Positions 52,201 through 54,509 of a DNA stretch of 64,000 nt are shown piece after piece. The DNA is taken from positions 27,990,039 to 28,054,038 of the forward strand of contig NC_080067.1 of NCBI RefSeq assembly GCF_949987535.1. Reading direction: 5' to 3'. Below the pieces are notes generated by a model. The model had not been told where the DNA came from, searched no databases, and saw only the letters and a list, made by a program, of their open reading frames with translations. A program made the translations under genes and the position numbers. The DNA comes from Balaenoptera acutorostrata (lineage: Eukaryota; Chordata; Mammalia; Artiodactyla; Balaenopteridae). Each line of letters starts with the position of its first letter. The first letter of the stretch is position 1.

Positions 52201-53150
52201 ATTGGAAAGAAGAGTAAATAAAAAACATCACATGGAATCAACATTATTTTTGGCATGCTGTCAACGGTGTAGAAATCAACACTTCATTAAAACGAGGACA
52301 GAAGAATACCAATCTGTTAGTTGCTTTACTAATAACAACTAATGACTTGATAGGTTTCTCAAACCAGAAAAAAGATATTTTCATGAATTGTCAAAGATGG
52401 AAATGAGAAAAGTAATGACAACACAGCCTTCAAAACTTGCCCAATACTTCCCATATCTCTGGAAATCAGTTGCTCAGCACTTTGAGAAGCAGTTAATGAT
52501 GATAACTGAATTACGAACATAAACTTAAATTCCATCAAGATTTGAAAATCCTAAATGTAAATAAAGACAGGGTTGGACACCTATCAAGGAAGTGCAGGAA
52601 AAACCAAGCAAGTCACAAAGCACCCTCTGACTGGATACGCGCAGCCTGCCCTGCCCTGCCCCGGGAGTCACCGCAGTCCCACCCAGGTGAGGCCAGAGAG
52701 GCGAATCCTCAGGTGAGCGGAAGCGAGTGAGCGGTCCCAGGTCACAAACCGAGCCCCTGCTGTCTTCAGCCGGGACAGAAAGGGCGCGCAAGTTTCAGCC
52801 CTGCCCGGGGAGGGAATGCGGGGACCTGGGCTGTCCCGGCGCGCCGCTCAGGTCGGAGGGCCCGCGGTGCTGCAGGTGGCTGCGTCCAAGCCGGATGAGG
52901 AGGTCCCGCCCTCTCGCCCCCCCGCGACCCGATCCCGGGTGCCCCGCGCGACCCAGACCCGCTGCCCCGACGCCAGCTCCTCGGTCACCTTCTGAGCGCT
53001 GGAGCCGCGGATCCGCGCCGCGCGGTCATAGACGTGGCAGCGAATCACCGAGCTGCCCACGTCCAGCCCCAGCACGAAGCCTGCGCGCCGCGGGTCCGGC
53101 GCGTTCTGCTCGGGGCGCGTCTGCTCCGGGACTGTGGGCGGCCCTGACAT
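14..53150 (-). CDS. GK5: GK5, putative glycerol kinase 5: N-terminal half, eight coding exons
   Basis: FGGY-family carbohydrate kinase. The family transfers phosphate from ATP to glycerol or a related polyol; mouse GK5 is known as a skin/sebaceous protein that restrains SREBP processing. Joined minus-strand exons give 256 codons plus 2 bases, about half of the ~530-residue human protein. Motifs in order: the N-terminal phosphate loop [15 protein letters not shown] (residues ~28-42), [14 protein letters not shown] in exon 3 (aligns with the NQRET glycerol-binding segment of bacterial GlpK), FISWQDLRA in exon 4, and FGTIDTWLL...[14 protein letters not shown] across exons 6-7. All seven complete introns (8958, 1724, 29520, 3604, 7540, 566 and 455 bp, intron 1 to 7) start GT and end AG, and phases agree at every junction. 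No stop or frameshift was seen. Exons after the eighth lie outside the window, so overall integrity is not proven. Identification rests on my recollection of human GK5. Confidence 0.95.
160..520 (+). mobile_element. CHR-type SINE (long form) in GK5 intron 7
   Basis: tRNA-derived head (GGGCTTCCCTGGTGGCTCAG-like, with box B GGTTCGAGCC), the GCCACAACTACTGAGCC body and an A-rich tail. Imperfect duplication of AAAAAGAAGGGA on both sides. It fills 361 of the 455 bp of intron 7 and is antisense to GK5. Confidence 0.9.
543..604 (-). CDS. GK5: GK5 coding exon 7
   Basis: 62 bp, coding (G)[20 protein letters not shown]. It matches the glycerol kinase H.TD.TNASRT.L.D segment. The acceptor is AAATTTAG, the donor GAG|GTAAAG. 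Phase 1 in, phase 0 out. A SINE begins about 22 bases beyond the donor. Confidence 0.95.
820..960 (+). repeat. MIR fragment
   Basis: Contains the MIR core order: AAAGATGTGGAAAGGGGCTC, AGAGAAGCAACGTGATTACC, a GTGGCAGATTAGGAATTGAA segment. Diverged, plus orientation, in GK5 intron 6. Confidence 0.65.
1171..1246 (-). CDS. GK5: GK5 coding exon 6
   Basis: 76 bp, coding [20 protein letters not shown] then HKLTK and one base of a Gly codon. [12 protein letters not shown] is the FGGY-kinase GTIDSWL..KLTGG segment. Acceptor TTCTGTGTTTTCAAG, donor AAAG|GTAAAG. Phase 0 in, phase 1 out. Confidence 0.95.
1535..1845 (+). mobile_element. ancient hAT-type non-autonomous DNA transposon (family not named)
   Basis: Contains GGCTCACAGGTCAAATCCAA, TTTTGCTGGAACACAGCCAT and AAAGCCTAAAATATTACTTA, landmarks of a common mammalian MER-type DNA transposon. 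Exact family name and ends are uncertain. An open frame across it is accidental. Confidence 0.5.
1900..2132 (+). mobile_element. L2 3' end, split by an L1
   Basis: L2-like 3' end: GCTCCTTACGAGCAGGAACT, CCCAGCACCTAGGAGGGTTC, then ATAGCACATG. The terminal part (TGCTAAATAAATGAG) appears on the other side of the L1, at about 3217-3235. Confidence 0.6.
2133..3213 (+). mobile_element. 5'-truncated L1: ORF2 C-terminus and 3' UTR
   Basis: Plus-strand L1 3' end. The ORF2 C-terminal region is open over 2308-2733 and includes the Cys-rich knuckle [18 protein letters not shown]. The 3' UTR follows with the GGACTTGAGGACACGGGGAG segment and ends AATAAAGATGTTAAAAAAAT. It inserted into an L2. Antisense to GK5. 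Confidence 0.85.
3565..3886 (+). mobile_element. CHR-type SINE (long form)
   Basis: Complete head, ACAACTACTGAGCC body and an AAATAAATAAAT tail. Flanked by AAATACTTGAG before and AAATATTTGAG after, a 10/11 target-site duplication. In GK5 intron 5. Confidence 0.92.
4238..4300. repeat. (CA)n/(TA)n microsatellite
   Basis: Run of CA units followed by ATATATATGTATATATATAC and further CA/CATA units. The open frame on the minus strand through it is only low-complexity V/C/Y. Confidence 0.95.
4530..5181 (+). mobile_element. ancient L1M ORF1-region fragment
   Basis: Diverged L1 ORF1-type order: the segment GAGATTTGGAAGACAGGTTA, AAAAGGTCCAACATACATGT (the RRSNI-like region), ATTTTCAGAAGGAAAGAAGA, AATGGCTGCCAAATTTTCCA. 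Full of stops. It continues after the hAT element as an L1M 3' end. Confidence 0.55.
5190..5408 (+). mobile_element. MER1-type hAT-Charlie MITE, internally deleted
   Basis: Starts CAGCGGGTCCCCAACC and ends GGGGACCCCCTG-like, with the characteristic TTTTTGGCACCAGGGACCAG, GGCGGTAATGCGAG and CTCACCTCCTGCTGTGC blocks. Flanked by an 8-bp duplication, TATTAGAG (5182-5189) and TATTAGGG (5409-5416), as expected for hAT insertion. The host sequence is an L1M. Confidence 0.85.
5409..6240 (+). mobile_element. ancient L1M 3' end
   Basis: GCAAATTAAACCAATGAGAT, CCATATGATCCAGCAATCGC, GGTGGTTGCCAGGGGTTCAG and related landmarks of an L1 ORF2 end and 3' UTR. Multiple stops. Plus orientation. Confidence 0.75.
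7218..7332 (-). mobile_element. short tRNA-derived SINE
   Basis: Minus orientation: poly-T, GGCTGCGCAGCTCAGCATGC, CGACCAGGGATGGAACC (box B), CCAGGGAAGTCCC. Target-site duplication ATTGTTATATAT at 7206-7217 and 7333-7344. Confidence 0.9.
7503..7855 (-). mobile_element. L1 3' UTR (cetartiodactyl type), minus
   Basis: Begins TTTTATTGAAGTATAGTTGA, then ACAATGTTGTGTTAATTTCT, the poly-pyrimidine block near 7765-7795 and ATGTCTGTGAGTCTGTTTCT. This is the complement of an L1 3' UTR. A TATATA-rich stretch at 7575-7625 includes a local duplication of the TTCTCTTTCATATTC motif. Confidence 0.75.
7938..8640 (+). mobile_element. ancient L1M 3' end
   Basis: ACCACAATGAAATATCACTA, AAATGGCTAAAATTAAAAAG, GCACTGTATGATTCCATTTA and an AATAAAAAGGTTTAAAAAAA end. 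Heavily diverged plus-strand L1 3' end, reaching to about 150 bp from GK5 exon 5. Confidence 0.65.
8750..8776. repeat. (CA)n microsatellite
   Basis: About 13 CA units with one CG change, 10 bases beyond the donor side of GK5 exon 5 (intron 5 start on the minus strand). Confidence 0.95.
8787..8918 (-). CDS. GK5: GK5 coding exon 5
   Basis: 132 bp, 44 codons, starting [18 protein letters not shown] and ending [13 protein letters not shown]. It matches the GK5 region HSSCR.LHF.TRSKR...[20 protein letters not shown]. Phase 0 on both sides, so it could be skipped in frame. The donor GAG|GTAAGG is strong. The acceptor is unusual: the short pyrimidine run is separated from the AG by nine adenines (CTTTTTAAAAAAAAATAG). 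Confidence 0.94.
8935..9780. other. intron 4 sequence without a recognised element
   Basis: AT-rich, with several poly-T/poly-A runs. I see no exon, RNA gene or clear repeat in it. Confidence 0.5.
9790..10005 (-). mobile_element. ancient L1M 3'-UTR fragment, minus
   Basis: TTTCAGTTATAAGATACAGT, TGCATTAGATCCCCAGACCT and CATTGTATAACTGAAAGTCT form the complement of an L1M 3' UTR. A plus-strand relative occurs at 46110-46475. Ends uncertain. Confidence 0.5.
10285..10475 (-). mobile_element. L2 3' end, minus
   Basis: TTAACAAATATTTATTGAGT, then CCATGTACCAAGAACTGCGC and TTTACATTCTAGTGGG: the complement of an L2 3' end. Confidence 0.7.
10600..10930 (+). mobile_element. ancient L1M ORF2 C-terminal fragment
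   Basis: CATTGCTGGTGGGAATGCAA, AATGGTACAACCACTTGGGG and AACAGCTTTATTTGCCATAG are diverged L1 3' ORF2 landmarks. The region from 10930 to 11430 holds nothing I recognise. Confidence 0.65.
11430..12083 (+). repeat. inverted repeat arm A (unknown repeat family)
   Basis: Matches the reverse complement of 17262-17860. Over the best block (67 codon-sized triplets, 201 bp, 11827-12027) the two arms differ at 30 positions, about 85% identity. Shared landmarks: GTATTCAGCCTCACAAGTTA, GAGAAGGCATTTAACTGTG, GAGGAGCTGGAAAATT. Both arms happen to carry an ~85-codon open frame, but the 30 differences split 10/10/10 over the three positions, so no coding constraint is visible. It does not match a family I know; an old LTR is possible. 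Lies in GK5 intron 4. Confidence 0.75.
11577..11648. repeat. perfect 36-bp tandem duplication
   Basis: Two identical 36-bp units, 11577-11612 and 11613-11648, each starting CAATATTTCCTTATAACC. A CTTACT-type hexamer run follows to about 11672. Arm B of the inverted repeat has only one, diverged, copy, so the duplication arose in arm A. Confidence 0.95.
12084..12522. other. intron 4 sequence next to exon 4, no element recognised
   Basis: Between inverted-repeat arm A and the donor of exon 4. Contains a short GTCATCAGCGTCATCATT run; otherwise nothing recognised. Confidence 0.5.
12523..12616 (-). CDS. GK5: GK5 coding exon 4
   Basis: 94 bp, coding (K)[19 protein letters not shown] through [12 protein letters not shown]. 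The WQD.R motif matches the glycerol kinase WxD/QxR region near the active site. Acceptor CATCTTTCTTAG, donor AAG|GTAATC. Phase 2 in, phase 0 out, so skipping this exon alone would shift the frame. The exon lies in the loop between two arms of a ~600-bp inverted repeat (11430-12083 and 17262-17860). Confidence 0.95.
13051..13407 (-). mobile_element. CHR-type SINE (long form), minus
   Basis: TTTATTTATTTATTTTTGGC tail, AGTAGTTGTGGC body repeats, GATCTTCCCGGACCAGAGCT head. Target-site duplication CTGAGCCTGTTT at 13039-13050 and 13408-13419. Sense to GK5, in intron 3. Confidence 0.93.
13420..14165. other. intron 3 sequence without a recognised element
   Basis: Moderately AT-rich. No exon, RNA gene or repeat I can support. 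Confidence 0.45.
14441..14755 (-). mobile_element. CHR-type SINE (long form), minus
   Basis: TTTATTTATTTATTTTTGGC tail and a CCAGGGAAGTCCCC end. Perfect target-site duplication TGTTTAGTTTCT at 14429-14440 and 14757-14768, inside L1M sequence. Confidence 0.94.
15192..15287. repeat. three copies of a 24-bp unit
   Basis: A 24-bp unit beginning TAATGGGATCACAGCATTC occurs at 15192-15215, 15217-15240 and 15264-15287 with no mismatches; ACATCACATACATTTCACC-type spacer lies before the third. Confidence 0.9.
15381..15727 (-). mobile_element. CHR-type SINE (long form), minus
   Basis: Tail with TTTATTTA units, then the GGCTGTGTTGGGTCTTCGTT body and a CACCAGGGAAGTCCC end. Target-site duplication TCTCCTATTGTT at 15369-15380 and 15728-15739. 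Confidence 0.94.
16118..16250 (-). mobile_element. short tRNA-derived SINE, minus
   Basis: Poly-T, GGCCGTGCAGCATGCGGAAT, GACCAGGGATCGAACC (box B complement), GGACTGCCAGGGAAGTCCC. Target-site duplication TGTTAGCTGCACTTTT before and TGTTAGCTGTACTTTT after (15/16). Confidence 0.93.
16292..16622 (+). mobile_element. CHR-type SINE (long form), plus
   Basis: GGGCTTCCCTGGTGGCGCAG head, box B GGTTCGAGCCC, A-rich tail. Target-site duplication AGAAGTCACTGCTG before and AGAAGTCATTGCTG after (13/14). Confidence 0.94.
16871..17250 (-). mobile_element. MLT1-type MaLR LTR, minus
   Basis: GTATTAGTTTCCTTGGATTG, TCACAGTTCTGGAGGCTAGA, CATCCTAATTTAAATAATTA and ACATCTGCAATGACCCTATT are the complement of an MLT1 LTR. 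The far end is eroded where it meets inverted-repeat arm B. Confidence 0.75.
17262..17860 (-). repeat. inverted repeat arm B (unknown repeat family)
   Basis: Reverse complement of arm A at 11430-12083 (about 85% identical in the best block). It lies in GK5 intron 3, while arm A lies in intron 4, so exon 4 is in the loop of about 5.2 kb. An 86-codon open frame at 17314-17574 is chance (see arm A). Confidence 0.75.
17865..18540. other. intron 3 sequence, moderately GC-rich, no element recognised
   Basis: Ends in CTCCGCTATTTTGGTGATGTC, which faintly resembles the complement of an L1 5' start. Too little to call. Overlapping minus-strand frames at 18052-18358 show no recognisable protein. Confidence 0.4.
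18560..19830 (+). mobile_element. probable L2-like ancient LINE patches
   Basis: Pyrimidine-rich text such as CTGGCACCTCCACCTGTACT and CCAGCCTCTCACTTAAGTTC resembles an L2/CR1-type element. Highly diverged; family and limits uncertain. Broken by a short SINE at 19228-19344. Confidence 0.35.
19228..19344 (-). mobile_element. short tRNA-derived SINE, minus
   Basis: Poly-T, then GGCCGAGTGGCTTGCGGGAT, CCCGACCAGGGATTGAACCC and a decayed CAAGGAATTCCC end. Confidence 0.87.
20095..20223 (-). mobile_element. short tRNA-derived SINE, minus
   Basis: Long poly-T preceded by a second T-rich run (20042-20075), then GGCCACGTGGCATGCAGGAT, AACCAGGGATTGAACCCGCG, CCGCCAGGGAAGTCCC. Confidence 0.9.
20270..20480 (+). 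mobile_element. L2 fragment, plus
   Basis: GGTCACACTGCTCTCCTGCT, TTTGAGTTTCCCACTGCTTA and CAATGGCCTTCTCTGGTCTG match the order of an L2 3' region. Confidence 0.6.
20485..20960 (-). mobile_element. L2 fragment, minus
   Basis: GAGTGCCTACTATGTGCCAG, TGGTCAGGGAAGGTCCCTTA and AGGCAGGGGGAACAGCAGGC are the complement of L2. It lies head to head with the L2 fragment before it. Confidence 0.7.
21013..21130 (-). mobile_element. short tRNA-derived SINE, minus
   Basis: TTTTTTTGGCTGCACTGCAC, GCAGGATCTTAGTTTCCCGA, then a box B region with a small deletion, ending GGGCTGCCAGGGAATTCCC. Confidence 0.87.
21131..21475 (+). mobile_element. L2 3' end, plus
   Basis: CACTAGACTGTGAGCCTCCT, CACCTAGCCCAGATACGAAA and GGTATTTGATAAATGAATAA form an L2 3' end. 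Confidence 0.7.
21590..21966 (-). mobile_element. L2, minus; target of an L1 insertion
   Basis: TCATCAAATATTTATACGGC, GCTGGGGATACAGCTGTGAA and GGTCAGGAAAGCCTTCTTTG are the complement of L2. It resumes at about 25199 after the L1, so the uninterrupted target can be read with a single copy of AAAGGCTGGTGTAG. Confidence 0.65.
22644..22793 (+). repeat. 75-bp tandem duplication in the L1 copy 1 5' UTR
   Basis: Two units, 22644-22718 and 22719-22793, each starting AACAGGGAGGGAACCCAGC, with 71 of 75 positions identical. L1 copy 2 has a single unit at the matching place (around 26638). Confidence 0.92.
22938..24168 (+). pseudogene. L1 copy 1 ORF1, disrupted
   Basis: Begins ATG AAA AGG CAG AGG (MKRQRAMYQ). 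It is cut by a SINE (23091-23402) and by an in-frame TAA at 23461, where copy 2 has TTA (Leu). The open remainder (23482-24168) encodes the coiled-coil end and RNA-binding domain of the L1 RNA chaperone, including [13 protein letters not shown] and the C-terminal domain ending MLKELL. Confidence 0.9.
23091..23402 (+). mobile_element. CHR-type SINE (long form), nested in L1 copy 1
   Basis: Well-preserved head GGGCTTCCCTGGTGGCTCAG, box B GGTTCGAGCCC, GCCGCGATAGTGAGAGGCCC body. Target-site duplication AAGAATGGAGGCA at 23078-23090 and 23403-23415. It must be younger than the L1. Confidence 0.95.
24227..25184 (+). pseudogene. L1 copy 1 ORF2, N-terminal fragment
   Basis: Opens with [20 protein letters not shown]. 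The endonuclease domain is open to 25108, with LNVNGLN (Asn), LQETHF (catalytic Glu), VGDFNT (Asp), SRIDHI and SDHNAM (catalytic His) all visible. A one-base loss near 25050, relative to copy 2, shifts the frame. The reverse transcriptase is absent because the element ends there. Confidence 0.9.
25199..25963. other. spacer between two L1 copies: L2 remnants and unassigned DNA
   Basis: Starts with the continuation of the minus-strand L2. 25560-25690 resembles an L2 3' end on the plus strand (ACTGTAAATTCCTGGAGGGC, TAGCACAATGCCTTACTCGC). It ends in AATAAAAAAAAAAAAGAG, the target of L1 copy 2. Confidence 0.5.
26842..27765 (+). pseudogene. L1 copy 2 ORF1, frameshifted near its start
   Basis: ATG AAA AGG CAG AGA at 26842 begins as in copy 1. 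A 7-base loss soon after (ACCAGAACAAG against ACCAGATGAAGGAACAAG) puts the main body in another frame. From about 26880 to 27765 the frame is open (286 codons from GTG 26905), covering the coiled coil and RNA-binding domain and ending MLKELL. Confidence 0.88.
27823..30832 (+). pseudogene. L1 copy 2 ORF2, broken and 3'-truncated
   Basis: Starts ATGGTCATAGGAACATACAT. Stops at 28093 and 28294 and frameshifts break the endonuclease domain. Its catalytic Glu is also lost (LQHTHF where copy 1 has LQETHF). The reverse transcriptase is readable in pieces: [15 protein letters not shown] (29084-29656), then FADDMILY, the catalytic box (29703-30431). It ends in the thumb/C-terminal part at [14 protein letters not shown] sequence. 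Confidence 0.9.
30845..31085. other. intron 3 sequence, no element recognised
   Basis: Continues the target of L1 copy 2. Contains a run of ten Gs at about 30861-30870. Confidence 0.4.
31093..31404 (+). mobile_element. CHR-type SINE (long form), plus
   Basis: ACTTCCCTGGTGGTGCAGTG head, box B GGTTCGATCCC, CAACTACTGAGCC body and an A14 tail. Confidence 0.93.
31414..31564 (+). mobile_element. short tRNA-derived SINE, plus
   Basis: GGACTTCCCTGGTGGTCCAG head, GGTTCCATCCCTGG, AACTAAGATCCCATATG, then an A/ACA-rich tail. Target-site duplication AGAGTACCT directly before (after the tail of the previous SINE) and at 31570-31578. Confidence 0.92.
34441..34795 (-). mobile_element. CHR-type SINE (long form), minus
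   Basis: TTTATTTATTTATTTG-type tail, AGTAGTTGTGGC repeats, CCACCAGGGAAGTCC end. CCTCTTTTA before and CCTCTTTAA after are the likely duplication. Inserted in the old L1. Confidence 0.92.
36110..36297. repeat. 94-bp tandem duplication within a SINE
   Basis: Units 36110-36203 and 36204-36297 begin TCTTTCTTTTTTTT and end GGGGGCCACTCTTCA. They differ at a single position (TTTAATTTT against TTTTATTTT). Confidence 0.95.
36115..36493 (-). mobile_element. CHR-type SINE (long form), minus, with an internal tandem duplication
   Basis: Host duplication TGAAATATCTTT on both sides (from 36103 and from 36494). The 3' part of the SINE (in its own orientation) is doubled: see the 94-bp duplication at 36110-36297. 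It is inserted in the endonuclease part of the old L1 ORF2. Confidence 0.93.
37200..38000 (-). pseudogene. ORF1 of the old minus-strand L1, decayed
   Basis: Minus strand reads [20 protein letters not shown] (C-terminal domain, 37201-37437) and a coiled-coil segment ending [14 protein letters not shown] (37646-37891). Frames are broken between them. Confidence 0.78.
38996..39224. other. intron 3 sequence, no element recognised
   Basis: Short stretch between the old L1 and a MIR. Nothing recognised. Confidence 0.4.
39225..39480 (-). repeat. MIR, minus
   Basis: GAGTGACCTTGAATAACTTA followed by CTCTGAGCCTCAGTTTCTTT and CTGTAAAAATAC is the complement of the MIR core. Confidence 0.8.
39722..41975 (-). 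mobile_element. 5'-truncated L1, minus
   Basis: Complement of a 3' UTR from TTTTTTAACATCTTCATTGG, through CCTCAAGTCCATTCTCC, to ORF2 (minus strand 40120-41975). ORF2 pieces: FADDMIL at the truncated end (41745-41978), then a 351-codon open frame (40460-41515) with [20 protein letters not shown] and [19 protein letters not shown], then a frameshift before [18 protein letters not shown] (40221-40463). Flanks share an imperfect AGCATTTTATT/AGCATATTTAATT. Sense to GK5. Confidence 0.85.
40120..41975 (-). pseudogene. ORF2 fragment of the 5'-truncated minus-strand L1
   Basis: Reverse transcriptase palm (FADDMIL) to the C-terminal domain, in at least three frames; the long 351-codon open stretch is 40460-41515. 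Lacks the endonuclease. The product would not support retrotransposition. Confidence 0.85.
42137..42212 (-). CDS. GK5: GK5 coding exon 3
   Basis: 76 bp, coding (A)[19 protein letters not shown] and FITWD, ending with two bases of a Lys codon. It corresponds to the substrate-binding NQRE(T) segment of glycerol kinases. The Arg is kept, while the following Glu is Ala here, as I recall it also is in human GK5. Acceptor TTTATTTTTAG, donor CAA|GTAAGT (strong). Phase 1 in, phase 2 out. Confidence 0.95.
42213..43936. other. GK5 intron 2, free of recognisable repeats
   Basis: AT-rich. I found no SINE or L1 in it, in contrast to the neighbouring introns. Confidence 0.55.
43937..44030 (-). CDS. GK5: GK5 coding exon 2
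   Basis: 94 bp, coding [19 protein letters not shown] and on to VIKESVK plus one base of a split Gly/Ala codon. It matches the GK5 segment [13 protein letters not shown], a motif shared by FGGY kinases (EQDP-type region). The acceptor has a good pyrimidine tract (TCTTCTCTTTTCC) before AAATAG; the donor is AAAG|GTAATT. The exon is phase 0 at its start and phase 1 at its end. Confidence 0.95.
44183..44525 (+). mobile_element. CHR-type SINE (long form), plus
   Basis: GGGACTTCCCTGGTAACTCA head, box B GTTCGAGCCC, CAACTACTGAGCC body. Target-site duplication AAAAATACATATAT before and at 44527-44540. It lies about 150 bp upstream of GK5 exon 2, antisense. Confidence 0.93.
45946..46073 (+). mobile_element. 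short tRNA-derived SINE, plus
   Basis: TTTGGTAATTCCCTGACAGT head, GGTTCAATCTCTGGTCGGGG, A-rich tail. Target-site duplication AAGAAAAACGAAATT before and AAGAAAAATGAAATT after (14/15). Confidence 0.92.
46110..46475 (+). mobile_element. L1M 3' end nested in another L1M
   Basis: TCAGTTATAAGATGAATAAG, ACACCATGGTGACTAGAGTT and AATCATACCCCAATAAAGCT form an L1M 3' UTR. AAAAATACAATTAT and AAAAATATAATAATTA on either side suggest the insertion ends. Confidence 0.7.
48660..49559 (-). mobile_element. pogo/Tigger-type Tc1-mariner DNA transposon, internally deleted
   Basis: 900 bp with terminal inverted repeats: CAGTAAGTCCCCTACATA at 48660 and, in complement, TAGTAAGTCCCCTACATA at the other end. The flanking TA dinucleotides (48658-48659 and 49560-49561) fit the TA target duplication of Tc1/mariner. 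It keeps roughly two dozen CpGs, far more than its surroundings, and a long open frame for a transposase C-terminus on the minus strand. The exact Tigger subfamily is not recalled. In GK5 intron 1. Confidence 0.85.
48949..49455 (-). pseudogene. Tigger-like transposase C-terminal fragment
   Basis: 168 codons open on the minus strand. The middle ([20 protein letters not shown] through [14 protein letters not shown]) resembles the C-terminal tail of pogo/Tigger transposases, where QTSL..(Y/F)FKK is followed by a Ser/Pro-rich end. The DNA-binding and DDE catalytic domains are missing, so it cannot transpose itself. The first ~40 codons look like untranslated element sequence read through. Confidence 0.65.
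49562..52610. other. GK5 intron 1, low repeat content
   Basis: Nothing I can assign with confidence. 49562-50080 may continue an old repeat split by the Tigger element. 50100-52610 looks like unique intronic sequence; no RNA gene or exon seen. Confidence 0.45.
52989..53150 (-). CDS. GK5: GK5 coding exon 1
   Basis: Codes 54 residues, starting [10 protein letters not shown] and ending RGSSAQK, then a donor GTGACC that matches the consensus poorly after GTGA. It carries the ATP phosphate-binding motif of FGGY kinases (GLDVGSS; the Asp matches the conserved Asp10 region of GlpK). The ATG at 53150 is the first in-frame ATG; the reading frame extends 8 codons upstream only to a GTG, so I take the ATG. 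The segment between MSG and GFVLGLD seems about five residues longer than in human GK5 as I remember it. The exon lies inside a CpG island, and reading past the donor runs to a stop at 52848. Confidence 0.93.
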
Positions 53151-53313
53151 CCCGACCCCCACAGCTCTCCGCACCTGCCTCCAGCCGAGCGGGCGCGCTC
53201 TAAACGCCCGTACCTCAGAGGCTGAGCGCTCCCCGCCGGGCCACCGCCCCCAGCCCGCCCCCTCCGCGAGATCCGGGAGCGGCCCCGCCCCCGCCGCGGG
53301 CCCCGCCCCGACG

Positions 53314-53327
53314 CCGTGACGTCACGG
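53314..53327. promoter_or_regulatory. palindromic CRE/ATF site in the GK5 promoter
   Basis: CCGTGACGTCACGG is a perfect 14-bp palindrome containing the full CRE octamer TGACGTCA. It lies about 165 bp upstream of the GK5 ATG and next to GC boxes. The CREB/ATF family binds this octamer; occupancy here is an inference. Confidence 0.65.
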
Positions 53328-53460
53328 CTGCGCAGGAACCCTTTGCAGGAGCGGGGGCGGTCTCGGCGGCGGCGGGGGGCGTGTGGAGGCGAGCAGGGCG
53401 GTGGCGGGTCCCTGGAGTCCCGGGTCACCCGTACCGCCCGGTTCTCCAAACACCGGCAGC

Positions 53461-54505
53461 TCTCAGCGTTGCCCTGGCCCGTAATTTTCATGATTTCCCT
53501 CCTAACTCCACGCACCCTTCGGCAGTGCCTGCATTTCTTTCAACCCAATTACATATTATGAATCTCTATTAAGAAAAATAAAGTGACCTGAAAAGAAATT
53601 CAAACTTCCGCCGAAGGTATTCATTAATAAACTGAGGGTTTTCCCCCCAAGACTTCTCTCCTCAGAAAACCTGGTCAGGTTTGCACATATAATACACATC
53701 AAAAAATACTTGCCAAATGAAATAAACACTCAAATGAGTTGGACATTCCCCAGCCCTCTGGTGGGGAAGAAGGGATAAAGCCAGGGGTGGCTGTTTTTAC
53801 CATCAAGCTCCACCCCAACGACTGCCTTTTCAGGAACCTGAAAGTCCCTCTAGGGCCCTTTACCTTTCACTCCTGCCCAAAGAGCGTGGGCTCTTCCACG
53901 CAGGGGACAGGAAGGAGGCCTGCGGAAATTTCGAGTTTCCTGCACCTCTGGTCACCAGCCTCGAGCCCAGGGGGAGTCCCATGGGGTGGTCTTTATATGC
54001 GGGGAGTGCGGAGGCGTTAATGCCTGCTTCAGCCACCTTTCCACCATCACCACACCAGCGCTCCAAAAAAAACCAGTGTCTGAAAATATTCAATGTCTTC
54101 TTTCTGTAAAATTATGAAAATAATATGGATATGTGCTCTTTGTGAAAAAGTTTCACAGTGCAGAGTGGTATATCAATTAAAAAGTAAGGGATATTCATTT
54201 TAAGCCAAATCGTTCTTTTGAACAAATTGTCATGTTAACCCACTGGCTTTCAGCCCATTTGACCAATGGCCTTTGACCAATGGTTCTTTGGCCATATTAC
54301 TTGAAACTTGGAACAAGCACCTGGAAGAGTATGGTTTTTGTTTTTGTGTTTAATCTTTGTCTTCGTACCCTGTTCCTCTCTAATGGTACTCATTTGTTCC
54401 AAATGGCCCCAGGACTGCCTTCACCAGTGGTGACCATTTTGGTGAGTCATATATACTATGTTAATCCCCAGTATTGTAATTTTGAAATAAATGACTAATG
54501 GGTCA
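53461..54505. other. GK5 upstream flank, no gene recognised
   Basis: The CpG density drops at once after the island. No conserved open frame; short plus-strand frames look random. Confidence 0.5.
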
Positions 54506-54509
54506 CGTA

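Larger units (their letters stand above)
52620..53460. promoter_or_regulatory. CpG island around the GK5 first exon
   Basis: GC-rich stretch dense in CpG (for example 52830-53110 and 53200-53410), in sharp contrast to the AT-rich flanks. It contains several GC boxes (CCCCGCCC at 53283-53310; GGGGGCGG near 53354). No TATA box was seen. This is the usual CpG-island promoter of a broadly expressed gene; the transcription start is not determinable here but should lie upstream of 53150 on the minus strand. Long open frames on the plus strand here are GC-composition artefacts. Confidence 0.85.

Noticed and set aside
52727..53203. 158-codon plus-strand open frame in the CpG island
   Set aside because: Pro/Arg/Ala-rich translation typical of GC-rich DNA; it lies antisense to the well-supported GK5 exon 1.
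53045..53515. 156-codon minus-strand open frame overlapping GK5 exon 1
   Set aside because: It is out of frame with GK5 (exon 1 is read in the MSGPP frame) and Arg-rich through GC composition.
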